Shown here piece by piece: positions 25,668 through 34,807 of a DNA stretch of 64,000 bases. Made by a program: the position numbers and the translations under genes. The stretch comes from CAMDPA01 sp963825625. Its GTDB lineage: Bacteria; Pseudomonadota; Alphaproteobacteria; Rhizobiales; Hyphomicrobiaceae. How positions within the stretch are numbered: position 1 is the stretch's first letter; every line of letters starts with the position of its first letter. The DNA lies in the NCBI GenBank assembly GCA_963825625.1, contig CAWGUF010000033.1:1-64000 (forward strand), read 5' to 3'. The notes under the pieces were generated by a model. It did not search any database. It saw only the letters and a program-made list of their open reading frames with translations, and was not told the origin of the DNA.

Positions 25668-27461
25668 ATGTCGGAGCAGCCATCGAACGCGGGCGGACGG
25701 GCCACAGAGCCTACCGCCGGCTCCAACGCCGTCTGGGGCAGCGACATCATTGCCGACGCCTTGCGCGAGCAAAACATTCCGTATGCCGCACTCAACCCGG
25801 GCGCCAGCTATCGCGGCCTGCACGACAGCATGGTCAACTATCTGGGCAACGAGAACCCGAAGATGGTCGTGTGCCTGCACGAGGAGCACGCGGTCGGCAT
25901 CGCGCATGGCTGGGCCACCGTCACCGGGACACCGATGATCGCGATCGTCCATTCCAACGTCGGCCTGATGCACGCGACGATGGGCGTTTTCAACGCCTGG
26001 TGCAACCGCATGCCGGTGGTGATGCTGGGCGCGACCGGGCCGGTCGACGCGGCCAAGCGCCGGCCATGGATCGACTGGATCCATACCGCGGCCGACCAGG
26101 GTGCTCTGGTGCGCGGCTATACCAAATGGGATGACCAGCCGGGCTCGCCGGAGGCCGCGGTCGAGTCGATCCGCCGCGCCTTCCAGATCTCGACCGCACG
26201 CCCACAGGGGCCGGTCTACGTCAATCTCGATGCGGCCGTGCAGGAGATGGCGCTCGATGCGGCGCCCAAGATCGAAAAGAACTTAAAGCGCTTCGCCCCG
26301 CCGACAGATCCCGAACCACCGCGTGCGGTAGTGGCGGCGGCCATCGAGGCATTGGCCAAGGCGAAGAAGCCGGTCATTCTGTCGGGCCGCGTGAGCCGCT
26401 CGGAGCAAGGCTGGAAGCAGCGGATCGAGCTTGCCGAATGGCTCGGCGCCCGCGTCATCACGTCGTCGAAGGATGCCGCGAGCTTCCCGACGACGCACCC
26501 GCTCTATGCCGGCGAGGTGCCGTGGCGGCTGCGCCAGAACATTCTGGAGTTGGTGAAGGGCGCGGATGTGATCCTGTCGATCGACTGGCTCGATCTAGGC
26601 GGCACCGTGAACCAGGTGTTCCCGCCCGGTTCCGGCAGCAGCGCCACCGTGATCTCGATCTCCAACGACCAGTTGGTGCACGGCGGCTGGAACATGGACT
26701 ACCAGATCCTGCCCGCGGTCGACATCAACCTGCCGGTCGTGCCGGAGACGGGGGTACCCGCCCTGCTCGAAGGTCTGGCCAAGGCCAATGTGCCGAAGAA
26801 GCCGGTGCCCAAGCGCGAGGTGCCGAAAGTGGCCGCGCCCGAGCGCACGGCCGGTGCGCCGTCGGTGGCGGACGTGGCGCGGCTGTTCGCAGCCGCGACG
26901 GAAGGCGAGACTGTTTCGATTTTGTCACGCTCGCTCGGCTGGCCACCCAATGCCAACACGGTCGAGCATCCGCTCGACTTCCTCGGCAGCAACGGCGGCG
27001 GCGGCGTCGGCGGTGGCCCGGGCATGGCAGTCGGCGCCGCGCTGGCGCTGCGCGACAAGCACCCCGGCCGCGTCCCTGTCGCAATCCTCGGCGACGGCGA
27101 TTTCATGATGGGCTGCAGCGCATTCTGGACCGCGGCAAATCAGAACATCCCGCTGCTCGTCATCGTCACCAACAACCGCTCCTACTACAACGACGAGGAA
27201 CATCAGCGGCACATCGCCCACACCCGGCATCGGCCGGAGGAGAACGCGCCGATCGGTCAACGCATCGAGGAGCCGCCGCCGGATCTGGTCGGCGTCGCCC
27301 GCGCGCAGGGCTGGGAAGGCGAGGGCCCCGTGATGGATCTGAAGGACGTGCCAGCGGCCCTGAAGCGTGGCCTGGAGGCCGTCAAGGCCGGCAAGCGCTG
27401 GGTGATCGATATCGTGGTCGACCCCGAGTACGTCCGCCGCCCGCTGGTGGAGTACGTATAA
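25668..27461 (+). CDS. thiamine diphosphate-dependent enzyme, acetolactate synthase-like
   Basis: A 597-residue protein with the three-domain ThDP enzyme fold. The N-terminal Pyr domain has CLHEEHAVGIAHGWA with the catalytic Glu. The middle domain follows from about residue 220. The C-terminal PP domain has GDGDFMMGCSAFWTAAN and the Mg-binding VTNNRSYYNDE. The ALS, benzoylformate and oxalyl-CoA decarboxylase groups share this layout; the exact substrate cannot be assigned. ATG at 25668 follows CGAGGAGACACC. A strong hairpin ends the unit at 27473-27504. Confidence 0.85.
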   Translation: MSEQPSNAGGRATEPTAGSNAVWGSDIIADALREQNIPYAALNPGASYRGLHDSMVNYLGNENPKMVVCLHEEHAVGIAHGWATVTGTPMIAIVHSNVGLMHATMGVFNAWCNRMPVVMLGATGPVDAAKRRPWIDWIHTAADQGALVRGYTKWDDQPGSPEAAVESIRRAFQISTARPQGPVYVNLDAAVQEMALDAAPKIEKNLKRFAPPTDPEPPRAVVAAAIEALAKAKKPVILSGRVSRSEQGWKQRIELAEWLGARVITSSKDAASFPTTHPLYAGEVPWRLRQNILELVKGADVILSIDWLDLGGTVNQVFPPGSGSSATVISISNDQLVHGGWNMDYQILPAVDINLPVVPETGVPALLEGLAKANVPKKPVPKREVPKVAAPERTAGAPSVADVARLFAAATEGETVSILSRSLGWPPNANTVEHPLDFLGSNGGGGVGGGPGMAVGAALALRDKHPGRVPVAILGDGDFMMGCSAFWTAANQNIPLLVIVTNNRSYYNDEEHQRHIAHTRHRPEENAPIGQRIEEPPPDLVGVARAQGWEGEGPVMDLKDVPAALKRGLEAVKAGKRWVIDIVVDPEYVRRPLVEYV

Positions 27462-27472
27462 CTTTCCTAACC

Positions 27473-27504
27473 GGAGAGGGCGGGCCGATTGCTCCGCCCT
27501 CTCC
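27473..27504 (+). terminator. hairpin after the ThDP-enzyme gene
   Basis: GGAGAGGGCGG (27473-27483) pairs perfectly with CCGCCCTCTCC (27494-27504) across a 10-base loop. No T-run follows, so it may act as a weak intrinsic terminator or a 3'-end stabiliser. Confidence 0.6.
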
Positions 27505-27509
27505 ACAAA

Positions 27510-27570
27510 GCTTCTGCATGTCAGGGCTTCAGCATGTCGGGCTTCAGCATGTCGGGCTTCAGCTTGTGGG
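27510..27570. repeat. 15-bp tandem repeat, about four copies
   Basis: GCTTCAGCATGTCGG occurs perfectly at 27526-27540 and 27541-27555, with one degenerate copy on each side (27510-27525, 27556-27570). It supplies alternative ATG codons for the following broken gene. Confidence 0.85.
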
Positions 27571-28028
27571 GCGACGAACTGATCACCGATCCGCCCGCCG
27601 CCGGGTTCCACGACGATGCCCTATACGGCGTCGCATTCATTGCTCCGGACCCGGAGCATGACGACTGGCGCAGCGAGCTGGTGCTCGATATCGATCATAT
27701 TCTCGAGTGAATCAGGACTGCTGACGGGGGCTTCCGGTTCAAGCTCGTGCGGGCCAACTTGCGCTTTGAGAACGTCAGCGACCTCAGGGTCACGCTCGCA
27801 TTTCCAGGCTCCACGCTGACCCCGCTGCCGATCGACCGGATCGAGCGCAGCGCCGACGCCGTACTCGTGCAGGCCGGCACGTATCAGGCGTTTGTCTGGA
27901 CGATCCATTTGAACGACATGGCTGGCGGAACGATCAGCTTCCGGTCCACAGGCTACCGCCTGGAAGCGATCGGAACACCTGACGAATATGGCAATCAGCT
28001 CATCCCACCCAGCTTGCGCCGGCCGTAG
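27534..28028 (+). pseudogene. uncharacterised protein interrupted by an in-frame TGA
   Basis: One frame runs from the repeat-borne ATG (27534 or 27549) to 28028 with a single TGA at 27708-27710. The flanks read smoothly through it (LVLDIDHILE-stop-IRTADGGFRFKLV), so the ancestral codon was probably TGG (Trp). Before the stop there is FHDDALYGVAFIAPDPEHDD, after it LRVTLAFPGSTLTPLPIDRI and SFRSTGYRLEAIG. The predicted fold is beta-rich; no family is recognised. It lies 43 bp upstream of the next gene, on the same strand. A substitution error or a true nonsense mutation are both possible. Confidence 0.6.
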
Positions 28029-28071
28029 CGCAGGCATCACCGCGATTGACCACCAACCAGGGAGCCACACC

Positions 28072-28971
28072 ATGCCCGACACCTCGATATTCGGCCTCAT
28101 CGGCGTCGGCACCATGGGGCGCGGGCTTGCCCGCAACATGATCGCGGCCGGTATCTCCGTACACGCCTACGACATCAGCGCCGTCCGCCTGAGCGAGGCC
28201 AGCCAACTTGGTGCGAACGCTGCCAACGGCATTGCCGGGGTGTGCCAGTCCGCGGACATCGTCGGGGTCTGCATGCCGTCGCTTGCCGCTATCCGCGATG
28301 TGTTCGAAAGCCCCGACGGACTGTTGGCGAGCGGCCGGCCCGGTCAGGTCGTCGTCGACTTCTCCACGTCAGACCCGAATCTGACACGCGAGTTGGGGGC
28401 GCGATGCGCCGAGCGCGGCATGACGCTGGTCGATGCGCCAATGCTGCGCTCGGAGGATGCGGCCTGGAACGGCAAGCTGGTTCTGCTGGTGGGCGGCCCG
28501 GCCGAGGCCATAGAGGCCTGCCGCCCGGCGTTCGAAGCGGTATCGGAGACCTTCATCCATTGCGGCGCGATTGGCGCCGGCCACACGTTCAAGCTGCTCA
28601 ACAATATCAACGGCACGGCTATCCATGCGGCCTACTGCGAGACATTCGTGCTGGCTAAGAAACTTGGTCTTGATACGGAAAAACTCCTCGCGGTGCTGCG
28701 GTCGGGGCTTTCAGGCTCCGTTATCCTGGAGGCGATGTCGCAGCGGGTGCTGGAGGACAATCACGAGCACCAGTTCGGCATCGACGTCTGCCTGAAGGAC
28801 GTCACGCTGTTCTGCCGGCTGGCCGCCGACAGTGGCACGACATCGGTGATGGGCGATGCAGCGCGCCATCTCTATCAGCTTGCCTCACTATCCGGGCATG
28901 GCGCCGATACCATGACGCGGCTGGGCACCACGCTCGCCGACATCGCGGGCGTGGATTTCAAGCAGGCGTAG
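28072..28971 (+). CDS. NAD(P)-dependent beta-hydroxyacid dehydrogenase
   Basis: A 299-residue protein of the 3-hydroxyisobutyrate dehydrogenase family. It has the dinucleotide-binding GLIGVGTMGRGLARNM, the substrate-binding VVVDFSTSDPNLTRE, and the catalytic Lys in AGHTFKLLNNING (about residue 170). Members reduce or oxidise 3-hydroxyisobutyrate, tartronate semialdehyde or related small acids; none can be picked here. It is convergent with the esterase gene, with only 7 bp between the stops. Confidence 0.9.
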   Translation: MPDTSIFGLIGVGTMGRGLARNMIAAGISVHAYDISAVRLSEASQLGANAANGIAGVCQSADIVGVCMPSLAAIRDVFESPDGLLASGRPGQVVVDFSTSDPNLTRELGARCAERGMTLVDAPMLRSEDAAWNGKLVLLVGGPAEAIEACRPAFEAVSETFIHCGAIGAGHTFKLLNNINGTAIHAAYCETFVLAKKLGLDTEKLLAVLRSGLSGSVILEAMSQRVLEDNHEHQFGIDVCLKDVTLFCRLAADSGTTSVMGDAARHLYQLASLSGHGADTMTRLGTTLADIAGVDFKQA

Positions 28972-28978
28972 CGCCACT

Positions 28979-30142
28979 TCAGTCTTTCAACAGCCCCATA
29001 CGGCGCAGTATCCGCGCAGCATCGTCGCCGGCGGTGTGCAACTGCTCGCGCAGACCGGCGAAGGGCTCGCCGATCGCGGCCGGCAACGCACCGTCATGCG
29101 CATATTGCGCCGCGGGCGGCGCAGGCAACGGCGGCGCGATGCCCCAGAACGCGGCGATGCGAGCGGTCGACGACAGTCCGGTCTCGACATGGAACGGGCC
29201 GACGATGCCAAGCCGATGTCCGTCGTTGATCCCCAGCGGCACGGCATGGGCCAGGCCGGCAATCGACCAGGCTTCGACCAGCGCCTCGCCGTCCTGATTG
29301 CGCCAGACGCGGCGGCGGTGCCCGGCTAATGTCTCTATCGCGTCCGGCGTCGGCGACACGGCGTGTACGTTCACCCATTGGGCAAGCGTGCTCTCGGCAT
29401 TGAGGGGATGCACGACGGTGTCGGCATCGCCGTGCCAGATCGACAACCGTGGCCATCGCGGGCCACCATGGCTGCTCGCCTCGCGCACGCTCTGGCCCCA
29501 GACACGCGCGGGCTGGTGCCTGCCTTTCGTCATCAACCGCAAGGCGTCGGAGACATTCGCTACCGAGCCGTAAGGCAGACCCGCAATCACCGCGCCGCCG
29601 GCGAACACGTCCGGATAGGCCGCCAGCACGGCATTCGCCATGGCCCCGCCGGCAGACAATCCGACAATGAAAATCCTCTCACCGTCGATGCTGTGGGTGT
29701 GGGCGGCGTGGTCTACCATCTGGCTGATCGAGGCCGCCTCGCCGCTGTCGCGCTGCGCATGCTCGCGAACGAACCAGTTGAAGCACAGGTTCGGGTTGTT
29801 GTCGGCGCGCTGCTCCGGACACACCAGAATAAATCCGGCGCGGTCGGCCAGCTCGGACCAGCCCGACAGCCAATCATAGATCGTCGCGCTCTGGGTGCAG
29901 CCGTGCAGCAGAACGACCAGCGGCGCCTTAACGGGCTTTACCGCGGGGGCATACGTCAGCATCCGAAGCTTGCCCGGATTTGGGCCGAAGTCCTGGACCT
30001 CGACGAGGTGCCGGGGACCGCTTTCAAGGCTGGCGGCCACGGCTGTAGCGCCGGCGGCTCCTGCCAGCCCGCCACGGCGCAGCCGCTCCATATCGCGTCT
30101 GAGCCGCGCAAGCCTGGCCAATGTGTCGCCCAATCCGGTCAT
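28979..30142 (-). CDS. PHB depolymerase family esterase
   Basis: A 387-residue alpha/beta hydrolase of the poly(3-hydroxybutyrate) depolymerase (esterase PhaZ-like) family. The oxyanion loop PLVVLLHGCTQSA, the nucleophile elbow VGLSAGGAMANAV, the acid region LSIWHGDADTVVHPLN and a His in GLAHAVPLG make up the catalytic set. The N-terminus (LARLARLRRDMERLRRG) is amphipathic without a clear signal peptide, so it may act inside the cell or by non-classical export. Start at the first ATG of the frame; no better start is visible. Confidence 0.85.
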   Translation of the reverse strand: MTGLGDTLARLARLRRDMERLRRGGLAGAAGATAVAASLESGPRHLVEVQDFGPNPGKLRMLTYAPAVKPVKAPLVVLLHGCTQSATIYDWLSGWSELADRAGFILVCPEQRADNNPNLCFNWFVREHAQRDSGEAASISQMVDHAAHTHSIDGERIFIVGLSAGGAMANAVLAAYPDVFAGGAVIAGLPYGSVANVSDALRLMTKGRHQPARVWGQSVREASSHGGPRWPRLSIWHGDADTVVHPLNAESTLAQWVNVHAVSPTPDAIETLAGHRRRVWRNQDGEALVEAWSIAGLAHAVPLGINDGHRLGIVGPFHVETGLSSTARIAAFWGIAPPLPAPPAAQYAHDGALPAAIGEPFAGLREQLHTAGDDAARILRRMGLLKD

Positions 30143-30524
30143 TCGTCACGCCCCCAGGCATTGGTTCATGCTGCAGCGCAACATAGGCTATGTGGCGGAG
30201 CATCACAAGCCGACGGGCAAGACGGGAGGATCGATCGGCGCGAAGCGTGACACCTGGCAGGTCTCGCAGCCACCGGCCCCCAAAATCGATGCCTCAACTC
30301 GAGCCGTCCCGAATTTCCCTTCTAAAATCTTTCCGCTCACGGGCCGCACCGGCCTTCGGCCTGGCCCTCCGCGGGGGCGGCGCAGTTGTTGATGGCCCAG
30401 CGACTGCACCGCATTTATTGGGGGCGCTCCGGGCAACAGCCCGACGCTGCGCGGCGGATCGCTGCTGGGCCCGCCGGGCCGCAATTCGCGGCCTTCGCGT
30501 GCGCCCAATTCATCGTCCGGCGCG
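30143..30524. other. 382-bp intergenic region
   Basis: No gene, repeat or terminator of note was seen between the esterase and purB. It is GC-rich with several short GC palindromes (for example TGGGCCCGCCGGGCC near 30470). Confidence 0.4.
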
Positions 30525-31826
30525 CTATCCGAACACACGCTTGAAAATCGTATCGACGTGCCTGGTATGGTAGCCGAGATCGAACAGCTCCTCGACCTCG
30601 GCTTCCGTCAGCGCCGCCATCACGTCCTTGTCGGCCTTTAGCAGGGCGAGGAAGTCACCTTCGCCGCGCCATACGGGCATCGCGTTGCGCTGCACAAGGG
30701 CGTAGGAGTCTTCCCGGCTCAACCCCTTCTGCGTCAGGGCGAGCAGCACGCGCTGCGAATGGACCAGCCCGCCCAGCCGATCGAGATTCTTTTGCATGTT
30801 CTGGGGGTAGATCACCAGCTTCTCCACCACGCCTGCCAGCCGGTTCAAAGCGAAGTCGAGCGTCACCGTGGCGTCCGGCCCGATCATGCGCTCCACCGAG
30901 GAGTGCGAGATATCCCGCTCGTGCCAGAGCGCCACATTCTCCATGGCCGGCAGAGCGTAGGCGCGCACCATGCGGGCGAGGCCCGTGAGGTTCTCGGTCA
31001 GCACGGGATTGCGTTTGTGCGGCATGGCCGAGGAGCCCTTCTGGCCCTCCGAGAAGAATTCCTCCGCTTCCAGGACCTCGGTGCGCTGCAGATGCCGGAT
31101 CTCGACCGCCAGCCGCTCCAGCGACGAGGCGATGACGGCCAGCGTCGCGAAATACATGGCATGCCGGTCGCGCGGGATCACCTGCGTGGAGACCGGCTCC
31201 GGAGCGAGCCCCATCTTGGCCGCAACGTAAGCTTCCACGCGCGGGTCGACGTTGGCGAAGGTGCCGACTGCACCGGAAATGGCGCATGTGGCCACCTCAG
31301 CCCGTGCGGCCTGGAGCCGCTGGCGGCAGCGCGCGAACTCGGCGTAGGCGTAGGCCAGCTTGACGCCAAACGTGGTGGGCTCGGCATGGATTCCGTGGCT
31401 GCGCCCGATCGTCACCGTGTCCTTGTGCTCGAACGCCCGCGTCTTCAATGCCGCAAGCACGCGGTCGATATCGGCCAGTAGAATGTCGGCGGCGCGCGTC
31501 AATTGCACATTGAGGCAGGTATCGAGAATGTCCGACGACGTCATCCCCTGGTGGACAAAGCGCGCGTCCGGCCCGACGTGCTCGGCCAGATGGGTGAGGA
31601 ACGCGATCACATCGTGCCTAGTGACCCGCTCGATCTCATCGATGCGGTCAACATCGAACTCGGCGGCCGCGCCTTTTTCCCATATCTCCTTCGCCGCGGT
31701 TTGCGGCACGATGCCCAGATCGGCCATGGCGGAGACCGCGTGCGCCTCGATCTCGAACCAGATACGAAAGCGCGTTGCGGGCTCCCAGATCGCGGTCATC
31801 TCGGGGCGGGAGTAGCGGGGAATCAT
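30525..31826 (-). CDS. purB: adenylosuccinate lyase
   Basis: PurB cleaves SAICAR and adenylosuccinate to release fumarate in purine synthesis. The 433-residue protein begins MIPRYSRPEMTAIWEPATRF. It has the HQGMTSSDILDTCLNVQL segment, TIGRSHGIHAEPTTFG with the catalytic His, and the fumarase/aspartase signature GSSAMPHKRNPVLTENL. The chosen start (31826) is the family N-terminus; the open frame extends 57 codons further without conserved sequence. It is divergent from the FAD oxidoreductase gene, 111 bp apart. Intact. Confidence 0.97.
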   Translation of the reverse strand: MIPRYSRPEMTAIWEPATRFRIWFEIEAHAVSAMADLGIVPQTAAKEIWEKGAAAEFDVDRIDEIERVTRHDVIAFLTHLAEHVGPDARFVHQGMTSSDILDTCLNVQLTRAADILLADIDRVLAALKTRAFEHKDTVTIGRSHGIHAEPTTFGVKLAYAYAEFARCRQRLQAARAEVATCAISGAVGTFANVDPRVEAYVAAKMGLAPEPVSTQVIPRDRHAMYFATLAVIASSLERLAVEIRHLQRTEVLEAEEFFSEGQKGSSAMPHKRNPVLTENLTGLARMVRAYALPAMENVALWHERDISHSSVERMIGPDATVTLDFALNRLAGVVEKLVIYPQNMQKNLDRLGGLVHSQRVLLALTQKGLSREDSYALVQRNAMPVWRGEGDFLALLKADKDVMAALTEAEVEELFDLGYHTRHVDTIFKRVFG

Positions 31827-31937
31827 GGCACAGGTCCTTGTTGGCAGGGGGGCGGACACGTCGGCCCGGTCCCGTACCGGGCCCTTACCAGATGCACCCC
31901 TAGGCCACAACGGCACGGACGGGTTATCATCAGCGAC

Positions 31938-33182
31938 ATGAAAACAGATGTACTCGTTCTCGGCGCCGGCATGGTCGGCATATCCGCAGCGCTTCACCTG
32001 CAGGCGCGCGGCCGTACCGTCGTGCTCGCAGACCGTCGCGGGGCAGCGGAGGAAACCTCATACGGCAACGCCGGGCTGATCCAGCGCGAAGGCGTGGTGC
32101 CGCACGCCTTTCCGCGCGACATCAGCCGTATCGTGCGCGCAGCGCTCGGCCGCTCACCCGAAGCCCACATCCATCTGCGGGCGCTGCCGGAGCTGGCGCC
32201 GTTCCTGTGGGCCTACTGGAAGCGCGGTACGCCGGACGAGATCGCGCGCACCGCCCATGCCGCGCGGCCACTGATCGAGCGCGTCATCACCGAGCACGAG
32301 GCGCTGATGGAGGCGGCGGGCATCAGCCACATGCTACGCCGCACCGGCTATATCAAGCTGTACCGCAACGAGAAGGCCTATGCCGCCGAGCTGGCTGCCG
32401 ACGAGGCAACGCGGGCCCGTTACGGTGTGACGGCCGAGCCGAAGTCCGACGCCGAGCTGCATGCGCTGGAGCCGCACCTGCAAGGCACGTTCGCCGGCGG
32501 CATCCTGCTGCCGCAACCCGCCAGCGTGCCGGACCCCGGCGCGGTCGGCAAAGCCTATGCCGAGCTGCTGGTGCAGACGCGGCGGCCGGCTGGTAACCGG
32601 GGACGCGACCATGCTGGAGCCGGCGGGCGGCGGATGGCGCCTGCGCCGTGCCGAGGGCGACATCGAGGCCGGCGCGGTGGTCATTGCGCTCGGCCCGTGG
32701 AGCCGCGCCGTGCTCAGCCGGCTCGGCGTCGAGATCCCGATGGGCGTCAAGCGCGGCTATCACATGCAGTATGCACCGGCTGGCAATGCCGTGTTGAACC
32801 GGCCGGTGCTTGACGCGGAGAACGGCTATGCGCTGGTCGGTCTCGACCGCGGCATCCGGCTCACCACAGGGGCGGAGTTCGCGCCTCACCGGCGCCGCCG
32901 ACACCGGCGACAGCTCGACATGGTGGAGCCGCGCGCCCGCGCGCTGTTTCCGCTTGCGGAGCGTCTGGACGCGACGCCATGGCTCGGCGCGCGGCCGTGT
33001 TTCGCGGACATGCTGCCGATGATCGGCGAGGTGCCGGGCAGGCCGGGCTGTGGCTCGACACCGGGCACCATCATCTCGGCTTCACGCTGGGACCGGTGAC
33101 GGGGCGCCTGCTCGCCGACCTGATGACCGGCACGGAGCCGTTCACCGATCCCAGGCCCTACCGGGTGGACCGGTTCGGTTGA
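31938..33182 (+). CDS. FAD-dependent D-amino-acid dehydrogenase-like oxidoreductase, frame-broken
   Basis: The protein belongs to the DAO/DadA family: FAD-binding VLVLGAGMVGISAALHLQAR at the N-terminus, TSYGNAGLIQREGVVPHAFP, then after a shift near 32585 VIALGPWSRAVLSRLG and RGYHMQYAPAGNAVLNR. The C-terminal GLWLDTGHHHLGFTLGPVTG, with the FAD-binding end, is in yet another frame (shift near 33045), and one or two compensating indels lie near 32890. Joined length is about 414 residues, as in DadA. Likely oxidises a D-amino acid or similar imino donor at the membrane. Confidence 0.85.
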
Positions 33183-33569
33183 TGCGTGTGCGGAGAAGGT
33201 CGGCAGTCGGCTGGGGTGGACGTCGTCCAGCAGCCGAGCGTGCGCCTCGACGTCGGAGGAGAAAAAAGTCGCTCGACGCTCGGAAGCAGTAAGGCCGCGT
33301 TCGGCTGGTATGGATGAGGGGTCCAGGGCACGCTGACCGTCTCACGACCGCCTTGCCGTCAGCAGCCGACGCTGGGCAGTTTGACGGGACGAACTGCCGC
33401 TCACCTTCCAGAGATGAAGAAGGGCGCAACCACTGGGGGCGCAGCCACTGGCCCGCGGTGGGAAATTTCCTTACAATGATGCGTGAAAGAGTGAGTAGCC
33501 GGTGCGCCGTCTCGCAGATGCGGCCGGTGACTACTGAGAGAACTCGGCCAGACACGGGATTGAAAAGCC
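33183..33569. other. 387-bp intergenic region
   Basis: No gene was found. A degenerate 14-base direct repeat (GCGCAACCACTGGG / GCGCAGCCACTGGC) occurs near 33425-33455, and the sequence just before the next gene is less GC-rich than average. Confidence 0.4.
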
Positions 33570-34475
33570 TTGGAACTTAAACAGCACGGACGCTACGATT
33601 ATTCGCCGATCTTCGAGCGCAAGACTTATGACTGGCCTGACGGCAAGCGCCTGGCCGTCTATATCGGGCTCAACATCGAACATTTCAGTTTCGGCGAGGG
33701 CCTCGGACATACGCCGACAAACCCGGGGACCCAACCGGACGTGCGGAATTTCGCATGGCGTGATTATGGCCTGCGCGTCGGCATCTGGCGGGTGTTCGAC
33801 CTTCTTGATGAGTTGGGCCTGCCGGCCTGCCACCTGATGAATACGTCGATTTACGATTATGCACCGCAAATTCCGCAAAGAATTCGCGCGCGTTCCGACG
33901 AGTTCGTCGGCCATGGCGTGACCAATTCGGAGCAGCAAGGCGATTATTCCGAAGCGGAAGAGCGCGCGCTCATCAAGCGGGCGACCGATGCTTTCAAGAC
34001 CCATGAAGGCGCAGGTCCCGGTGGCTGGATGGGACCTTGGATTTCAGAGAGCCAGCACACGCCTGATTTGCTCAAGGAAGCAGGGTACCGGTTCATTATG
34101 GACTGGTCGTGTGATGATCAGCCGGTCTGGATGCGAACAAAGCACGGTCCACTCCTCATGCTGCCCTATCACATCGAGATCAACGATTTCCCGGCGCAGC
34201 TGTCGCGCCGCCATACGGCTGACCATTTTACACGGATGGTGACCGCGCATTTCGATGAAATGGTGCGATTGAGCTCGCAACAGCCGCTGGTGTTTTCGCT
34301 TGCGCTACACACATTCGTGGTCGGCCAGCCTTATCGGCTGGCGGGGCTGCGGGAAATCCTTACCCATATCGTGCGGCATCCAATGGCAGAGAAGATTTGG
34401 TTTACGCGGCCTTCACAGATCTATCAGCACATTGCCGGATTACCGAAGGGTACGGTTCCAGGCGACGGCGGCTAA
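33570..34475 (+). CDS. polysaccharide deacetylase family protein (allantoinase/PuuE-like)
   Basis: A 301-residue NodB-homology protein. The segment YDWPDGKRLAVYIGLNIEHF fits the start of the cofactor-independent or metal-dependent deacetylase fold seen in PuuE allantoinases and related 'urate catabolism' proteins. A GSM-like 'GGWMGPWISESQHTPDLLKE' and LPYHIEINDFPAQ follow. The usual metal-binding Asp-Asp and H-x3-H pairs of chitin deacetylases are not all evident, so the substrate is open. Start is a TTG at 33570, after AAAAGCC; no ATG fits better. Not in an operon. Confidence 0.82.
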   Translation: MELKQHGRYDYSPIFERKTYDWPDGKRLAVYIGLNIEHFSFGEGLGHTPTNPGTQPDVRNFAWRDYGLRVGIWRVFDLLDELGLPACHLMNTSIYDYAPQIPQRIRARSDEFVGHGVTNSEQQGDYSEAEERALIKRATDAFKTHEGAGPGGWMGPWISESQHTPDLLKEAGYRFIMDWSCDDQPVWMRTKHGPLLMLPYHIEINDFPAQLSRRHTADHFTRMVTAHFDEMVRLSSQQPLVFSLALHTFVVGQPYRLAGLREILTHIVRHPMAEKIWFTRPSQIYQHIAGLPKGTVPGDGG

Positions 34476-34807
34476 GTCTTGGCGGGACCGCGGTCCAGTC
34501 AAGATGATTGGCCGGCACCAGTCAGCTGCCGGGAGTTGGCGGATCGCCGCGAGACACGCACGCCTGCGTCTGCGATTGCCGCAACCACAGATATCGCTCT
34601 GAGCCTAACTTGCGGTCGCTTCGGGTCATCGCCCGAAGCTCACGCCGCTTGGTTCGCGGCAGCGCCACCTACAGGTGCAGACATCATCGGCGCGCAAAGC
34701 ACCTCGTCGACGCCACTCGCCTGACGGCCAGCTGACAGCCGCTCCTGCAAACTCGCGCCTGTTCATCCGCGCATCGTAGCAGCGGTGAAGCGATCGGTTG
34801 GTCGGCT
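34476..34807. other. 332-bp region with possible remnant of a Tat-signal protein
   Basis: On the minus strand near 34766 a short frame starts MNRREFAGAAVS, resembling the twin-arginine signal of ABC-type substrate-binding proteins, but it breaks down within 40 codons. This may be a truncated remnant. Nothing else was recognised. Confidence 0.3.

Noticed and set aside
26438..27661. Long second-frame reading frame inside the ThDP-enzyme gene
   Set aside because: It is Arg/Gly-rich, lacks any motif and lies fully within a clear ThDP-enzyme gene; typical of high-GC overlapping frames.
27708..27710. UGA read as tryptophan or selenocysteine
   Set aside because: RF2 is present and TGA is used as stop by many genes; no SECIS-like hairpin follows. 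One in-frame TGA in one gene is better explained by mutation or error.
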